Shown here: positions 27,612 to 34,920 of the stretch, one piece after another
Layout of the letters: each line of letters begins with the position of its first letter
Numbering within the stretch: position 1 is the stretch's first letter
Source of the DNA: Nitrosopumilus sp.
GTDB lineage: Archaea > Thermoproteota > Nitrososphaeria > Nitrososphaerales > Nitrosopumilaceae
Length of the DNA: 64,000 nt
Assembly (NCBI RefSeq): GCF_025698945.1
Contig: NZ_JAILWM010000001.1
Location: 310,001-374,000, forward strand
Direction: 5' to 3'
Program-made: the position numbers and the translations under genes
The notes under the pieces: model-generated
The model's database searches: none
Seen by the model: the letters and a program-made list of their open reading frames with translations, nothing else
What the model was told of the DNA's origin: nothing

Positions 27612-28232
27612 ATGGTTCATTACGAACTTCCAAGATTGCCATATGGTTATGATGAACTTGAGCCCTTTATCGATAAAGAGACAATGCAAATTCATCACAA
27701 AAAACATCACCAGTCATATGTTGATGGTTTGAACAAATCACTTGAATCAATTGGCGGAGATGCTCATCCAAAGTATATCTCAGCTATACTCTCAGATCTG
27801 AATAGTGTTCCTGAATCTGCAAGAAGTACAATCAATTTTTTTGGTGGTGGTTTTGAAAATCATAGATTGTTTTGGGAGACAATGAATCCAAAAAATGATG
27901 GAGTTCCTGGTGGAAAATTAGAAGATGCCATAGATGTGTATTTTGATAGCTTTGATAATTTTAAAAAAATATTTTCAGAGAATGCTTTGTCTATTCAAGG
28001 AAGTGGATGGTGCTGGCTTGTTTTTAATCCAACATACAACAAAATTGAAATTATGACAACATCCAATCAAACTAGTCCTTGGACTGTACAAAAAACTCCT
28101 TTGCTAGGATTGGATGTTTGGGAGCATGCATACTATCTAAAATATCAAAATAGAAGACCAGAGTATGTTCAGAATTGGTGGAATGTTGTAAATTGGGATT
28201 ATGTAGGTAATCGCTTTTCTGAGCTTGCATGA
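27612..28232 (+). CDS. sod: Fe/Mn superoxide dismutase
   Basis: 206 residues. It converts superoxide to hydrogen peroxide and oxygen. Metal ligands are recognisable: His28 in MQIHHKKHHQSYVDG, the His in GGGFENHRLFW, and Asp and His in LDVWEHAYYLKYQNR. The tail PEYVQNWWNVVNWDYV is standard. Metal preference cannot be read reliably. A secreted-protein gene follows 52 bases downstream. Confidence 0.95.
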   Translation: MVHYELPRLPYGYDELEPFIDKETMQIHHKKHHQSYVDGLNKSLESIGGDAHPKYISAILSDLNSVPESARSTINFFGGGFENHRLFWETMNPKNDGVPGGKLEDAIDVYFDSFDNFKKIFSENALSIQGSGWCWLVFNPTYNKIEIMTTSNQTSPWTVQKTPLLGLDVWEHAYYLKYQNRRPEYVQNWWNVVNWDYVGNRFSELA

Positions 28233-28284
28233 AATTGTCTAATTTGGATAAATTCTTTTAAATTAAAATTCATTTTTGCACCTC

Positions 28285-29568
28285 ATGAACAAGACTCTAA
28301 GATATATTGCAATTCTTGCAATTCTTCCCTTGTTTACAGCAGGATTGACAACTGATTATTTTGCAGATGCCAACGCTCTCAAAAGTAAAGGTACTAGCAC
28401 CTCTCAATATGGTTCAAGTACTGGTGTCTGTGGAGTGCAGCTGTGTTCTGAAATCCCTGGTGGTAAAGCCGCATGGATGGAACAACAAAAATCAACTCCT
28501 GTAACACCAGCTCCTGAAAAAGAAGCCATGGTGGAAAAAGAAGTCATGATGAAAGAAAAAGCCATGATGAAATCCACTATGGAAAAAGAAGCTGATGTTA
28601 ACATGGGATCTGAACTTAGATTATCAAGAACAAATGTTCCTGCAACAATCCCTATGCATCATGGATACTATAATGGTGAAGATGTATTTTTCATCATCAC
28701 TGATTCTAGTGATCCTACACATGCAGATATCATAACAAAGAATCAAGGCTGGCAAGTTGAACTTGCGCCTTTATTGAAAAATGCACCAAAATCTGCCCTT
28801 TCAAAAACATTCATGTTTACAAACGGCGTTGAAGGCGATGGCGTACACGGATACCAAAGTGAAGTTTTTACCAGTACTCCTGCACAAGCAGAAAAGTATA
28901 GTGCATTAACATCTCATGTACATGTTACATGGAATGAAGGTACCACACCAAGAGTACTTGATTCTGAAGAGATGATCATGGATGCTGCAGAATCTGAAGT
29001 AACACTGACTCCAGTTGATGTTGTATTGAATATGCCGCAAATTGTTTGGCCAGAAGGACAAATGATGGTTAAAGAAGACAAGACATTAACTGATGAAACA
29101 CCATATGGTGGTGGACAAGTTCTTGATATCGACAAAGAAGAGATGACAGTAACTTTCATTGCTCATCGTGGATGGGGGCCTGATGGTAGAACAATCTATT
29201 ACATTGTAACAGATGCTACTCCTAGCGGTCCAGCTGAGATGATGGGTGTTGTTAGTTCACCAACATCTGCAAAATTAATTGCAAACTCTGCAGCAGTAGA
29301 TTTGTATCAATTCAAAAATGGTCTAAAGGGAACTGGTCCATTAGGATTCCAACCAGGAATTGCCACAGGTGCACCTGGCGATGCAAATTATTCTCCAATG
29401 TGGAGAATATTTGTAACAGGATGGACAAATCCCGATGAGGCACAATTGCTAGAAACAATTGATGATTTGAATGCATACAGAGAAGCAGGATTGATCGATA
29501 TTGGTATTGCTCGTCCAATGGACAAAGATCACATTGTGAACTGTCCATTCATTGATCCATTCCAATAA
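28285..29568 (+). CDS. Secreted protein with a repeated beta-domain and Met/Glu/Lys-rich linker
   Basis: 427 residues. The signal peptide (LRYIAILAILPLFTAGLTTDYF) is followed by CGVQLCSEIPGGKAAW, with a possible disulfide. A Met/Glu/Lys-rich repeat linker follows at about 70-107 (MVEKEVMMKEKAMMK). Two related domains come next, each starting with a GEDVFFIITDSSDP or RTIYYIVTDATPSGPA strand pair. Met-rich linkers can bind copper, but that is speculation. Start taken at ATG 28285 rather than an in-frame TTG at 28276. No membrane anchor at the C-terminus. Confidence 0.75.
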   Translation: MNKTLRYIAILAILPLFTAGLTTDYFADANALKSKGTSTSQYGSSTGVCGVQLCSEIPGGKAAWMEQQKSTPVTPAPEKEAMVEKEVMMKEKAMMKSTMEKEADVNMGSELRLSRTNVPATIPMHHGYYNGEDVFFIITDSSDPTHADIITKNQGWQVELAPLLKNAPKSALSKTFMFTNGVEGDGVHGYQSEVFTSTPAQAEKYSALTSHVHVTWNEGTTPRVLDSEEMIMDAAESEVTLTPVDVVLNMPQIVWPEGQMMVKEDKTLTDETPYGGGQVLDIDKEEMTVTFIAHRGWGPDGRTIYYIVTDATPSGPAEMMGVVSSPTSAKLIANSAAVDLYQFKNGLKGTGPLGFQPGIATGAPGDANYSPMWRIFVTGWTNPDEAQLLETIDDLNAYREAGLIDIGIARPMDKDHIVNCPFIDPFQ

Positions 29569-29683
29569 GTTCCAATTCTTTTCTTTTTTATTCTTTACAT
29601 CTGTTAATTTTATTGTGTTTTAACTTACAAATTTTCAGAGAATTTACTTACTACTTTATCTCTGATAATGAGTATAGTATGAT

Positions 29684-30058
29684 ATGAGCATCACAGGAAT
29701 GTACATGCTAAACACTGGGGGATATGTTCCAGAAAAGATTACACAAGCACTTGACATGCTATACGTGGATAGAAAAAATGAGTTTCGTGAACTATCTCAA
29801 GTATTGCTAAATGAAAAAGCACTCAAAGCAATGCCTAACTGGAAACAATTTGTCATGAATTTTTGTCTTGATGTAGAGGAGGCATTTAAGACATGGTCTG
29901 GCAAGAGTCGACTTTTGCCCAGTTCTCCCCAAAAAGCACTAACTATCTTAAGACAATTAGGACATGACAAGACATCGATGAACCAACTGGCACATCTGTT
30001 AAACATGTCTTACAACTTGTCAGTTGAATTCAAAGAGATCTATAGGCGACTAAAATAA
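29684..30058 (+). CDS. Hypothetical helical protein (124 aa)
   Basis: 124 residues, helical and basic. Segments ALDMLYVDRKNEFRELSQVLL, FVMNFCLDVEEAFKTWSGKSRL and LRQLGHDKTSMNQLAHLLNM suggest a compact helical fold; the last could be helix-turn-helix-like. No family recognised. Single gene. Confidence 0.6.
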   Translation: MSITGMYMLNTGGYVPEKITQALDMLYVDRKNEFRELSQVLLNEKALKAMPNWKQFVMNFCLDVEEAFKTWSGKSRLLPSSPQKALTILRQLGHDKTSMNQLAHLLNMSYNLSVEFKEIYRRLK

Positions 30059-30148
30059 CCTCTCTTTTTATTTTCACTTGGGATTTTTGTGACTCTGCAT
30101 AAACTTTCATCTAGCAATACTTAACACTGAATACTCTTCTTAGTAATT

Positions 30149-30295
30149 ATGATTGATGTAAAAGATTTGAGAGTGTGCACTGATTGCGGAACCGTGTATA
30201 ATGATAAATTTTCTAGAGGGTTATGTCCAAATTGTCATACTAACAACTATGAGCAAATATCTGCTGATAGTGGTGTAGGAAATTTAGAACGATAA
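30149..30295 (+). CDS. Zinc-ribbon miniprotein (48 aa)
   Basis: 48 residues: VCTDCGTVYNDKF...GLCPNCHTNNYE, a clear CxxCG...CxxC ribbon similar to those in TFIIB- and Spt4-type proteins. ATG start and TAA stop. The first of a set of zinc miniproteins between 30.1 and 33.8 kb. Confidence 0.68.
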   Translation: MIDVKDLRVCTDCGTVYNDKFSRGLCPNCHTNNYEQISADSGVGNLER

Positions 30296-30327
30296 AATAG
30301 AATCAAAAAACTAAATAAATTTGAAAT

Positions 30328-30465
30328 CTATTCTGTTTTGCATTTTTGTTGTTTTTCAAATCTAGGAAACTTTAGCTTGTAGCATATTCTGCAATACAGT
30401 TGATTTGACACACATATTAGGGCCTGCCCTAGTATATCATCTTTTAACTGACGAAATTGTTTTTT
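30328..30465 (-). other. Open frame of a possible fourth zinc miniprotein lacking a standard start
   Basis: 45 open codons follow the 30483 gene by 18 bases on the same strand. The frame reads like protein (QLKDDILGQALICVSNQLY then CRICYKLKFPRFEKQQKC), with zinc-ligand spacing. The only canonical start is a GTG at 30411, which would cut off the first Cys. Either that GTG is used or the 5' end has been damaged. Confidence 0.3.
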
Positions 30466-30482
30466 CTAAAACTTTGAATTAA

Positions 30483-30605
30483 TTATGAAGCAATAACGCA
30501 TCCTTGGGAATCAAGTAAATTCCCACACGTTTGGCATTCCCACTTTTCATCATTACTTGATTGTGTGTTTTTTACTGCATTGCAAACCCTACATCGAATA
30601 GACAT
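30483..30605 (-). CDS. Zinc-ribbon miniprotein (40 aa), third gene of a mini-operon
   Basis: 40 residues: MSIRCRVCNAVKNTQSSNDEKW then CQTCGNLLDSQGC, a CxxC...CxxC ribbon. Its ATG overlaps the stop of the preceding gene by one base (TAATG), indicating coupled translation. Confidence 0.62.
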   Translation of the reverse strand: MSIRCRVCNAVKNTQSSNDEKWECQTCGNLLDSQGCVIAS

Positions 30606-30739
30606 TACTTTGTTTTTCTCCTCGATGTTTTTACTTTGATGAGATTGACGACATGTATCTTTTCATGATCACGAACTTTGTCAAAAGTGTATGAAGTTCC
30701 TTCCCATTTGAAATTGCATTCTTTACAACTGTATTTCAT
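30605..30739 (-). CDS. C2H2 zinc-finger miniprotein (44 aa), second gene of a mini-operon
   Basis: 44 residues with one C2H2 finger, YSCKECNFKWEGTSYTFDK followed by HEKIH, then a Lys/Arg-rich tail (KVKTSRRKTK) suited to nucleic-acid binding. The start overlaps the stop of the 30736 gene (ATGA), and its own stop overlaps the next start. Confidence 0.65.
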   Translation of the reverse strand: MKYSCKECNFKWEGTSYTFDKVRDHEKIHVVNLIKVKTSRRKTK

Positions 30740-30849
30740 TTCACTGAATTTTCATCTTTCTTTTGATGTTCTTTGAATGAATCTACATCATCTATTTTTG
30801 CAGTTTTACAAGAACCGAATTTGAGTTTTTTAATTATTTTTTCGAACAT
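30736..30849 (-). CDS. Miniprotein (37 aa), first gene of a mini-operon
   Basis: 37 residues, basic N-terminus (MFEKIIKKLKFGSCK) and acidic middle, with one Cys. No known family. Its coupling by overlap to the C2H2 gene is the main support. The promoter should lie in the AT-rich stretch at 30860-30890. Confidence 0.5.
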   Translation of the reverse strand: MFEKIIKKLKFGSCKTAKIDDVDSFKEHQKKDENSVK

Positions 30850-30950
30850 ACTTTTGATACTGTTCTTACTGATATATACCAGAGTAATTTTCTAACTTGT
30901 ACCTATTTTTCTATATTTATTTTAATTAACTATAGATTAATGTGCATGGG

Positions 30951-30960
30951 TATATATTAC
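30951..30960 (+). promoter_or_regulatory. TATA box for the 30980 gene
   Basis: GTATATATTA lies about 25 bases before the ATG at 30980, the spacing of a leaderless archaeal transcript. Confidence 0.5.
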
Positions 30961-30979
30961 AGATAAGACTCTATATAGT

Positions 30980-31084
30980 ATGACAAATGAAACAAACCCA
31001 ACAATAGTCGTCGCAAATGATGGCAAAAAAGAAGAACCAAAGAAAGAAGAGCAAAAGAAAGATGCTCCAAAATCAGACAAATAG
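30980..31084 (+). CDS. Lys/Glu-rich miniprotein (34 aa)
   Basis: 34 residues: a short hydrophobic start (TNPTIVVANDG) then a run of charged residues (KKEEPKKEEQKKDAPKSDK). Probably disordered. A well-placed TATA box supports expression. No family known. Confidence 0.5.
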   Translation: MTNETNPTIVVANDGKKEEPKKEEQKKDAPKSDK

Positions 31085-31283
31085 AATAACATCCTATTAC
31101 ACCCTTTTCATGGGATGAAATAATTTTAAAAATTAAAATAAATAAAAACACAATTACAAACTCATCATTACTGTTGGAATTTTGATAATTACTTTTCAGA
31201 CCACCAATAATGTTTCTCAGATATATTGTGGTGAAGGAACACGTGGAGAATTTTTTTAAGATAAGGATTAATTTTGAAATTCA

Positions 31284-31406
31284 TTAAATGGATTCCTTTT
31301 TCCAGACGTTGCATGCAGGACATCTGTTTACTTCGTTTTCGTTGATTTGCTTCAAGAATACGTTGCCGCATTTTCCACAAGATCTTAGATTATTCATTTC
31401 AAGCAT
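31284..31406 (-). CDS. Zinc-ribbon miniprotein (40 aa)
   Basis: 40 residues: SCGKCGNVFLKQINENEVNR then CPACNVWKKES, a CxxC...CxxC ribbon. ATG at 31406, with an in-frame ATG three codons later also possible. Divergent from the cysteine-rich gene at 31488. Confidence 0.62.
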   Translation of the reverse strand: MLEMNNLRSCGKCGNVFLKQINENEVNRCPACNVWKKESI

Positions 31407-31487
31407 GATTCTATTACACGTTACTCACTTAAGAACTAGCGCAATTTGTCGATGTGGGTTAATTAGGATGAAGTGACTACTAGTATT

Positions 31488-31586
31488 ATGAATACCGCCC
31501 CTTCATGGAGACAAAAAATCTGTATTGACTGCAAGAGAGTTAGATGTCAGAATGGATGCAATTGCGATTGTCATTGGGAACCATGA
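31488..31586 (+). CDS. Cysteine-rich miniprotein (32 aa)
   Basis: 32 residues with seven cysteines: CIDCKRVRCQNGCNCDCHWEP. Shares its C-terminal CxCDCH(x)E cluster with the 23324 product. Likely a metal-binding peptide. ATG at 31488. Confidence 0.5.
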   Translation: MNTAPSWRQKICIDCKRVRCQNGCNCDCHWEP

Positions 31587-31657
31587 TAATATAATGAACT
31601 ATTTACTAAACTTGGTTCGAGATTATTTAATAATAGAAAAAAACAGTAGGAATATTT

Positions 31658-32185
31658 TTGGATAATATTTCAAACCTTTTCTTGCAAATATCTGCAAATA
31701 TCGATTTACCTATAATTGCAATTGTGGTTAGTTCCATAACTGCATCTATGTTTGTCTCAATGGTTATAATTACCTGGAAGAGCATTCATGAAAATACAAA
31801 GGCCTCCTATGCCCAACTGCTAAGGGGATTTCATGAAGACTTGACCACCCGTCTTAACAAAAATTCTGTTCTCAAAACCACTGAGGACTGTAAACGATAT
31901 GCCTATGATTATCTGAATACCCTCGATAAGATTGCGTTTTTAGACATTAATGGCAAAATTCCGCAGGGAATTGGGAAATATCTTAGTAGGTTTTTTGCAT
32001 ATGGTCTGAACATTATAGAGTGGCATGATGATATGATAGGGGAGAATTTTTTAGAATCTGCAAAAAATAACTGGCCAAACTATTTTCTATATTGTAAAAA
32101 ATACGACATATCTAAAAATCCCGGAGATAAGCTTCCGCAAATTATGCTCGAGTATAACAAACTAAGTGATCGGGAATTGCAATGA
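31658..32185 (+). CDS. Membrane-anchored hypothetical protein (175 aa)
   Basis: 175 residues with one N-terminal helix at about 17-40 (LPIIAIVVSSITASMFVSMVII) and a cytoplasmic or external helical domain rich in aromatic residues (DCKRYAYDYLNTLDKIAFL, YLSRFFAYGLNIIEWHDDM). TTG start. No family recognised. Next to roadblock-like and cyclase genes, so a signalling role is possible. Confidence 0.6.
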   Translation: MDNISNLFLQISANIDLPIIAIVVSSITASMFVSMVIITWKSIHENTKASYAQLLRGFHEDLTTRLNKNSVLKTTEDCKRYAYDYLNTLDKIAFLDINGKIPQGIGKYLSRFFAYGLNIIEWHDDMIGENFLESAKNNWPNYFLYCKKYDISKNPGDKLPQIMLEYNKLSDRELQ

Positions 32186-32201
32186 TTTGAGATAATTTCT
32201 T

Positions 32202-32591
32202 CTACTTTACATGCTGTAAATACTTCAAAGATCCAACGATCTCATCAATTATTGGCTCTATCTTTGTCGTGGATTTAGCAGAAACTAATACCACATAATT
32301 GCTCACTGGAATCGTAATAATCTTTATGCTCTTTCTTTTTGATATGATGTATTCTAGCTGCCCTAAAACACTATCAAGATCCTTTTTCATAAATAATTCT
32401 AATGCGTGTCCCATACAGATCTTGTATTGTTCTATTTCTGCAATTGGAATGATTCCCTTTTTGTAATTGCCTGCAATAAGATTGCCCATGTTATTTATAA
32501 CTCCGACAAATCTGATTTCTGGAAAATTCAGAATATGCTTGCTTGTAGCTTCCCAATGCACTGTATTTTCAAATGTTAATTTTGACATCAT
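32202..32591 (-). CDS. Roadblock/LC7-like protein (129 aa)
   Basis: 129 residues with the profilin-like roadblock pattern: FPEIRFVGVINNMGNLIAGNY as the opening strands, then a helix (MGHALELFMKKDLDSVLGQLE) and IKIITIPVSNYVVLVSAK. Such proteins regulate small GTPases or act as scaffolds; in thaumarchaea they are frequent stand-alone proteins. It lies just downstream of the cyclase gene on the same strand. Confidence 0.6.
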   Translation of the reverse strand: MMSKLTFENTVHWEATSKHILNFPEIRFVGVINNMGNLIAGNYKKGIIPIAEIEQYKICMGHALELFMKKDLDSVLGQLEYIISKRKSIKIITIPVSNYVVLVSAKSTTKIEPIIDEIVGSLKYLQHVK

Positions 32592-32664
32592 ATTGTTTGG
32601 TTGTTGTTTGTATTAAGGTTATAATGGACTGATTTGGAAAATTATGAAACTGATTTGACACAAT

Positions 32665-33456
32665 TCATTGGTATTTGTATCTGTAAACATGGTAATTTTT
32701 CTCTTGATCATTTGAATAATGCTTCAAAGGATAATTCAATTCATCTGTCATGTCCAAGAAAAACTCTTGCATGTATGGGTCTAGTTTATTGTAAATGTCT
32801 TGACCAACTATGATCTGGTTTGGCTTTGCCAAATTTTGTATCTTTGCTGCTACATTCATTGCAGGTCCAAGCAAATCGACATATGCCTTTTGTTCATCCG
32901 CGCCATATCTGACTACCGTATTATTGCCAAAATCAATTCCAATCTTTATGCTAATCTCAGAGAGCGCCATTTTTTCAATTAGGATTGGGTTTATTCCTTG
33001 TTTTACTACCTTTATCATGGATTCTGCACAGGCCACTGTGTTATATGCAGCAGGAATCTGGTCTGTCTCGTTTTCTACAAAATATCCTATAACTGCATCA
33101 CCTACAAATTTTAGAACATATCCATGAAACTTTTCAATCATATACGACATTTCTTGAGAAAATGAGCTTATTATTGTCGATAGTTTGTCAGGGGGCAATG
33201 TCATACTCATTTTAGTAGAACCGACAATATCCACATACAGTACTGCCATGTTTATTTGCCCAAACACATTTTTTCTCAGAAATTTTTCAGACGAATCAAT
33301 CACTCTGGTGTATTGATATCCTTTTTCCAATGCATTGTTGATTCTGTCTTGCACATTTTTTATCAGCGTGTCTGAATCAATTGTTTTATCCGGATTTTTG
33401 CTCAAAAGCATGTCTATTATGTTGGGCGTTTTTTCTTTGCCTGATTTAAAACTCAT
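32665..33456 (-). CDS. Class III adenylate/guanylate cyclase
   Basis: 263 residues. The catalytic domain has LYVDIVGSTKMSM (first metal Asp), YVLKFVGDAVIGYF (substrate-selecting Lys and second metal Asp) and YVDLLGPAMNVAAKIQ. The last normally reads N-xxx-R but here has Lys in the Arg position. Start at ATG 33456: a GTATATACTA box on the minus strand lies about 25 bases upstream, and the longer frame to 33675 has an unlikely N-terminus. It would make cAMP or cGMP; no receiver domain is seen. Confidence 0.86.
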   Translation of the reverse strand: MSFKSGKEKTPNIIDMLLSKNPDKTIDSDTLIKNVQDRINNALEKGYQYTRVIDSSEKFLRKNVFGQINMAVLYVDIVGSTKMSMTLPPDKLSTIISSFSQEMSYMIEKFHGYVLKFVGDAVIGYFVENETDQIPAAYNTVACAESMIKVVKQGINPILIEKMALSEISIKIGIDFGNNTVVRYGADEQKAYVDLLGPAMNVAAKIQNLAKPNQIIVGQDIYNKLDPYMQEFFLDMTDELNYPLKHYSNDQEKNYHVYRYKYQ

Positions 33457-33476
33457 TGATTTGTATTGTATTACTA

Positions 33477-33486
33477 GTATATACAC
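33477..33486 (-). promoter_or_regulatory. TATA box of the cyclase gene
   Basis: Read on the minus strand this is GTATATACTA-like sequence about 25 bases before the ATG at 33456. It supports the shorter start and a leaderless message. Confidence 0.5.
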
Positions 33487-33622
33487 CATAATTTTCATTT
33501 GTTTTTTCATGCTTACCTTTTCACAATTTTGATAAGTTTGATGCTCCTTATCTTTGGATACTGTTTTCCAAATTATTTGTAGAATAGATATCCTAAAGAG
33601 TACTAAACTATATTCAGATACT

Positions 33623-33769
33623 ATGAACAAAGAAAAAGTTATGAAGAATTTTATAAAATGTACCTTTTGCGGCAAGTCTGATAATGTTGAATATTTGGGT
33701 GGACTTGATTGGTTTTGTAATAAGAGATGTCATTACAATTTCAGGCATCAAAAGATTGATCAAGAATGA
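33623..33769 (+). CDS. Zinc-finger miniprotein (48 aa)
   Basis: 48 residues: FIKCTFCGKSDNVEYLGGL then WFCNKRCHYNF, giving C-x2-C...C-x3-C-H, like MYM/TRASH-type treble-clef fingers. ATG at 33623 preferred over an upstream in-frame TTG. Divergent from the cyclase gene. Confidence 0.65.
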   Translation: MNKEKVMKNFIKCTFCGKSDNVEYLGGLDWFCNKRCHYNFRHQKIDQE

Positions 33770-33815
33770 TCATAATATGACCATACTGACAAACTTGTCT
33801 ACAAAACTAACAAGT

Positions 33816-33835
33816 ATGTCAGCGTAGGTTAATAC
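33816..33835 (+). promoter_or_regulatory. 20-base promoter element, copy 1
   Basis: ATGTCAGCGTAGGTTAATAC matches the copy at 34879-34898 in 19 of 20 bases. Its TTAATAC end lies 28 bases before the TTG at 33857, so it probably contains the TATA box, with the TGTCAGCG part serving as BRE or regulator site. Confidence 0.6.
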
Positions 33836-33856
33836 TCTATAAAATAAGATCATGTA

Positions 33857-34453
33857 TTGTCTATATCATCTAAATTACATACAACAAAAATGAATTTTAC
33901 ATATGGCTTTCTTATTGCAATTGTTTCTGTGTTAGTTATGTCTAGTTTCAGTGAAAATACTTTTGCTCAAGAAGTCATAATCCCTTCCCCTTTTAGTTTA
34001 GGTGCAAACCATGGGGGTTCTATGATAAAAATGGAAACCGTTTCAGATGATGGTTCTACCTGGATATTAATTACATCTACAGAACCTGTGGAAAGAGAAC
34101 ACATGACAATCAATGTTAGATTCACTGATAAAAATGGACTAGAGATTTATGATGTAAACTATGATATTTTGGTGACTCAAAACGATCAAGTGATTTTAGA
34201 TAAAACAATGATTAATCAAAAAATTGCAATTGGTGATCATCTTACAGAAGCATTACCCAGCAATGAGAATGTGAACATCAAGATTACACTGCAGGGAACT
34301 GGGGTAAACATCCCTTTGACTGGCCCTCATGGAGAATCCCTTGAGGTTAATGTGGTTCCTGAATTTGGGACGATAGCAATGATGATTTTAGTAGTTTCAA
34401 TTGTAAGTATAGTGGCAATTAGTGCCAAAAGCAAACTATCTCTCAAACTTTAG
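33857..34453 (+). CDS. Secreted protein with C-terminal PEFG-type anchor
   Basis: 198 residues, or 187 from ATG 33890. Signal peptide (FTYGFLIAIVSVLVMSSFS, cut near FAQ), an Ig-like beta domain with DGSTWILITSTEPVEREHM, then VVPEFGTIAMMILVVSIVSIVAISAK: the PEFG signal, a membrane helix and a basic end. In thaumarchaea this motif marks proteins for archaeosortase-type anchoring. TTG 33857 sits at leaderless distance from the shared promoter element; ATG 33890 is the alternative. Surface adhesin or structural role inferred. Confidence 0.8.
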   Translation: MSISSKLHTTKMNFTYGFLIAIVSVLVMSSFSENTFAQEVIIPSPFSLGANHGGSMIKMETVSDDGSTWILITSTEPVEREHMTINVRFTDKNGLEIYDVNYDILVTQNDQVILDKTMINQKIAIGDHLTEALPSNENVNIKITLQGTGVNIPLTGPHGESLEVNVVPEFGTIAMMILVVSIVSIVAISAKSKLSLKL

Positions 34454-34507
34454 ACTTTTCATGCCTGTTAATTGAGATAGGTTATAAACAGTGATTCTGT
34501 TAAATAA

Positions 34508-34819
34508 TTGGTTTCAATATTGGGAAAATCTGTCAATCCTAAAGTAATACAAATTCTAAAAACAAAATCTCTTGCAGCTACTTTTGATCCTAGTATGAAA
34601 ACTCTTATGCGTATAGTAAAATTCATGATGGAACACCCCTCTGGCGGGAAAACACAGTTAGCCCTTGATACCAAACTAAACTATGCAAGACTTGCAAAAC
34701 ACATAGTATGGATGGAGAAAAAGGGCCTAGTTGAATCTACAATTGAAGAAAATAAGATCAACATTACTCTGACAAAAACTGGTAGAGATTTTGCAAAATT
34801 AATTTCAAAGATTATCTAG
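34508..34819 (+). CDS. Winged-helix regulator (103 aa)
   Basis: 103 residues, TTG start. A winged helix-turn-helix: MKTLMRIVKFMMEHPSGGKT, LALDTKLNYARLAKHIVWME (recognition helix), KKGLVESTIEENKINITLT (wing), then TGRDFAKLISKII. It lies between the two secreted-protein genes that share a promoter element and could be their regulator. Confidence 0.75.
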   Translation: MVSILGKSVNPKVIQILKTKSLAATFDPSMKTLMRIVKFMMEHPSGGKTQLALDTKLNYARLAKHIVWMEKKGLVESTIEENKINITLTKTGRDFAKLISKII

Positions 34820-34878
34820 ATCACACATTTACAAAAACGTCTACTATACTATCACATAGGTACATTAAACACACCATC

Positions 34879-34898
34879 ATGTCAGCGTTGGTTAATAC
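34879..34898 (+). promoter_or_regulatory. 20-base promoter element, copy 2
   Basis: ATGTCAGCGTTGGTTAATAC; one mismatch to the copy at 33816. The TTAATAC lies 29 bases before the ATG at 34921, almost the same spacing as in copy 1. Confidence 0.6.
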
Positions 34899-34920
34899 CG
34901 TAAATCTCATTTAACATACA

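Noticed and set aside
31189-31380. 63-residue minus-strand frame near 31.3 kb
   Set aside because: Competes with the CxxC...CxxC zinc-ribbon frame (31284-31406) on the same strand; its composition is less protein-like.
33457-33675. N-terminal extension of the cyclase frame
   Set aside because: A TATA box sits inside this stretch at the right distance from ATG 33456, and the extra residues are hydrophobic and irregular.
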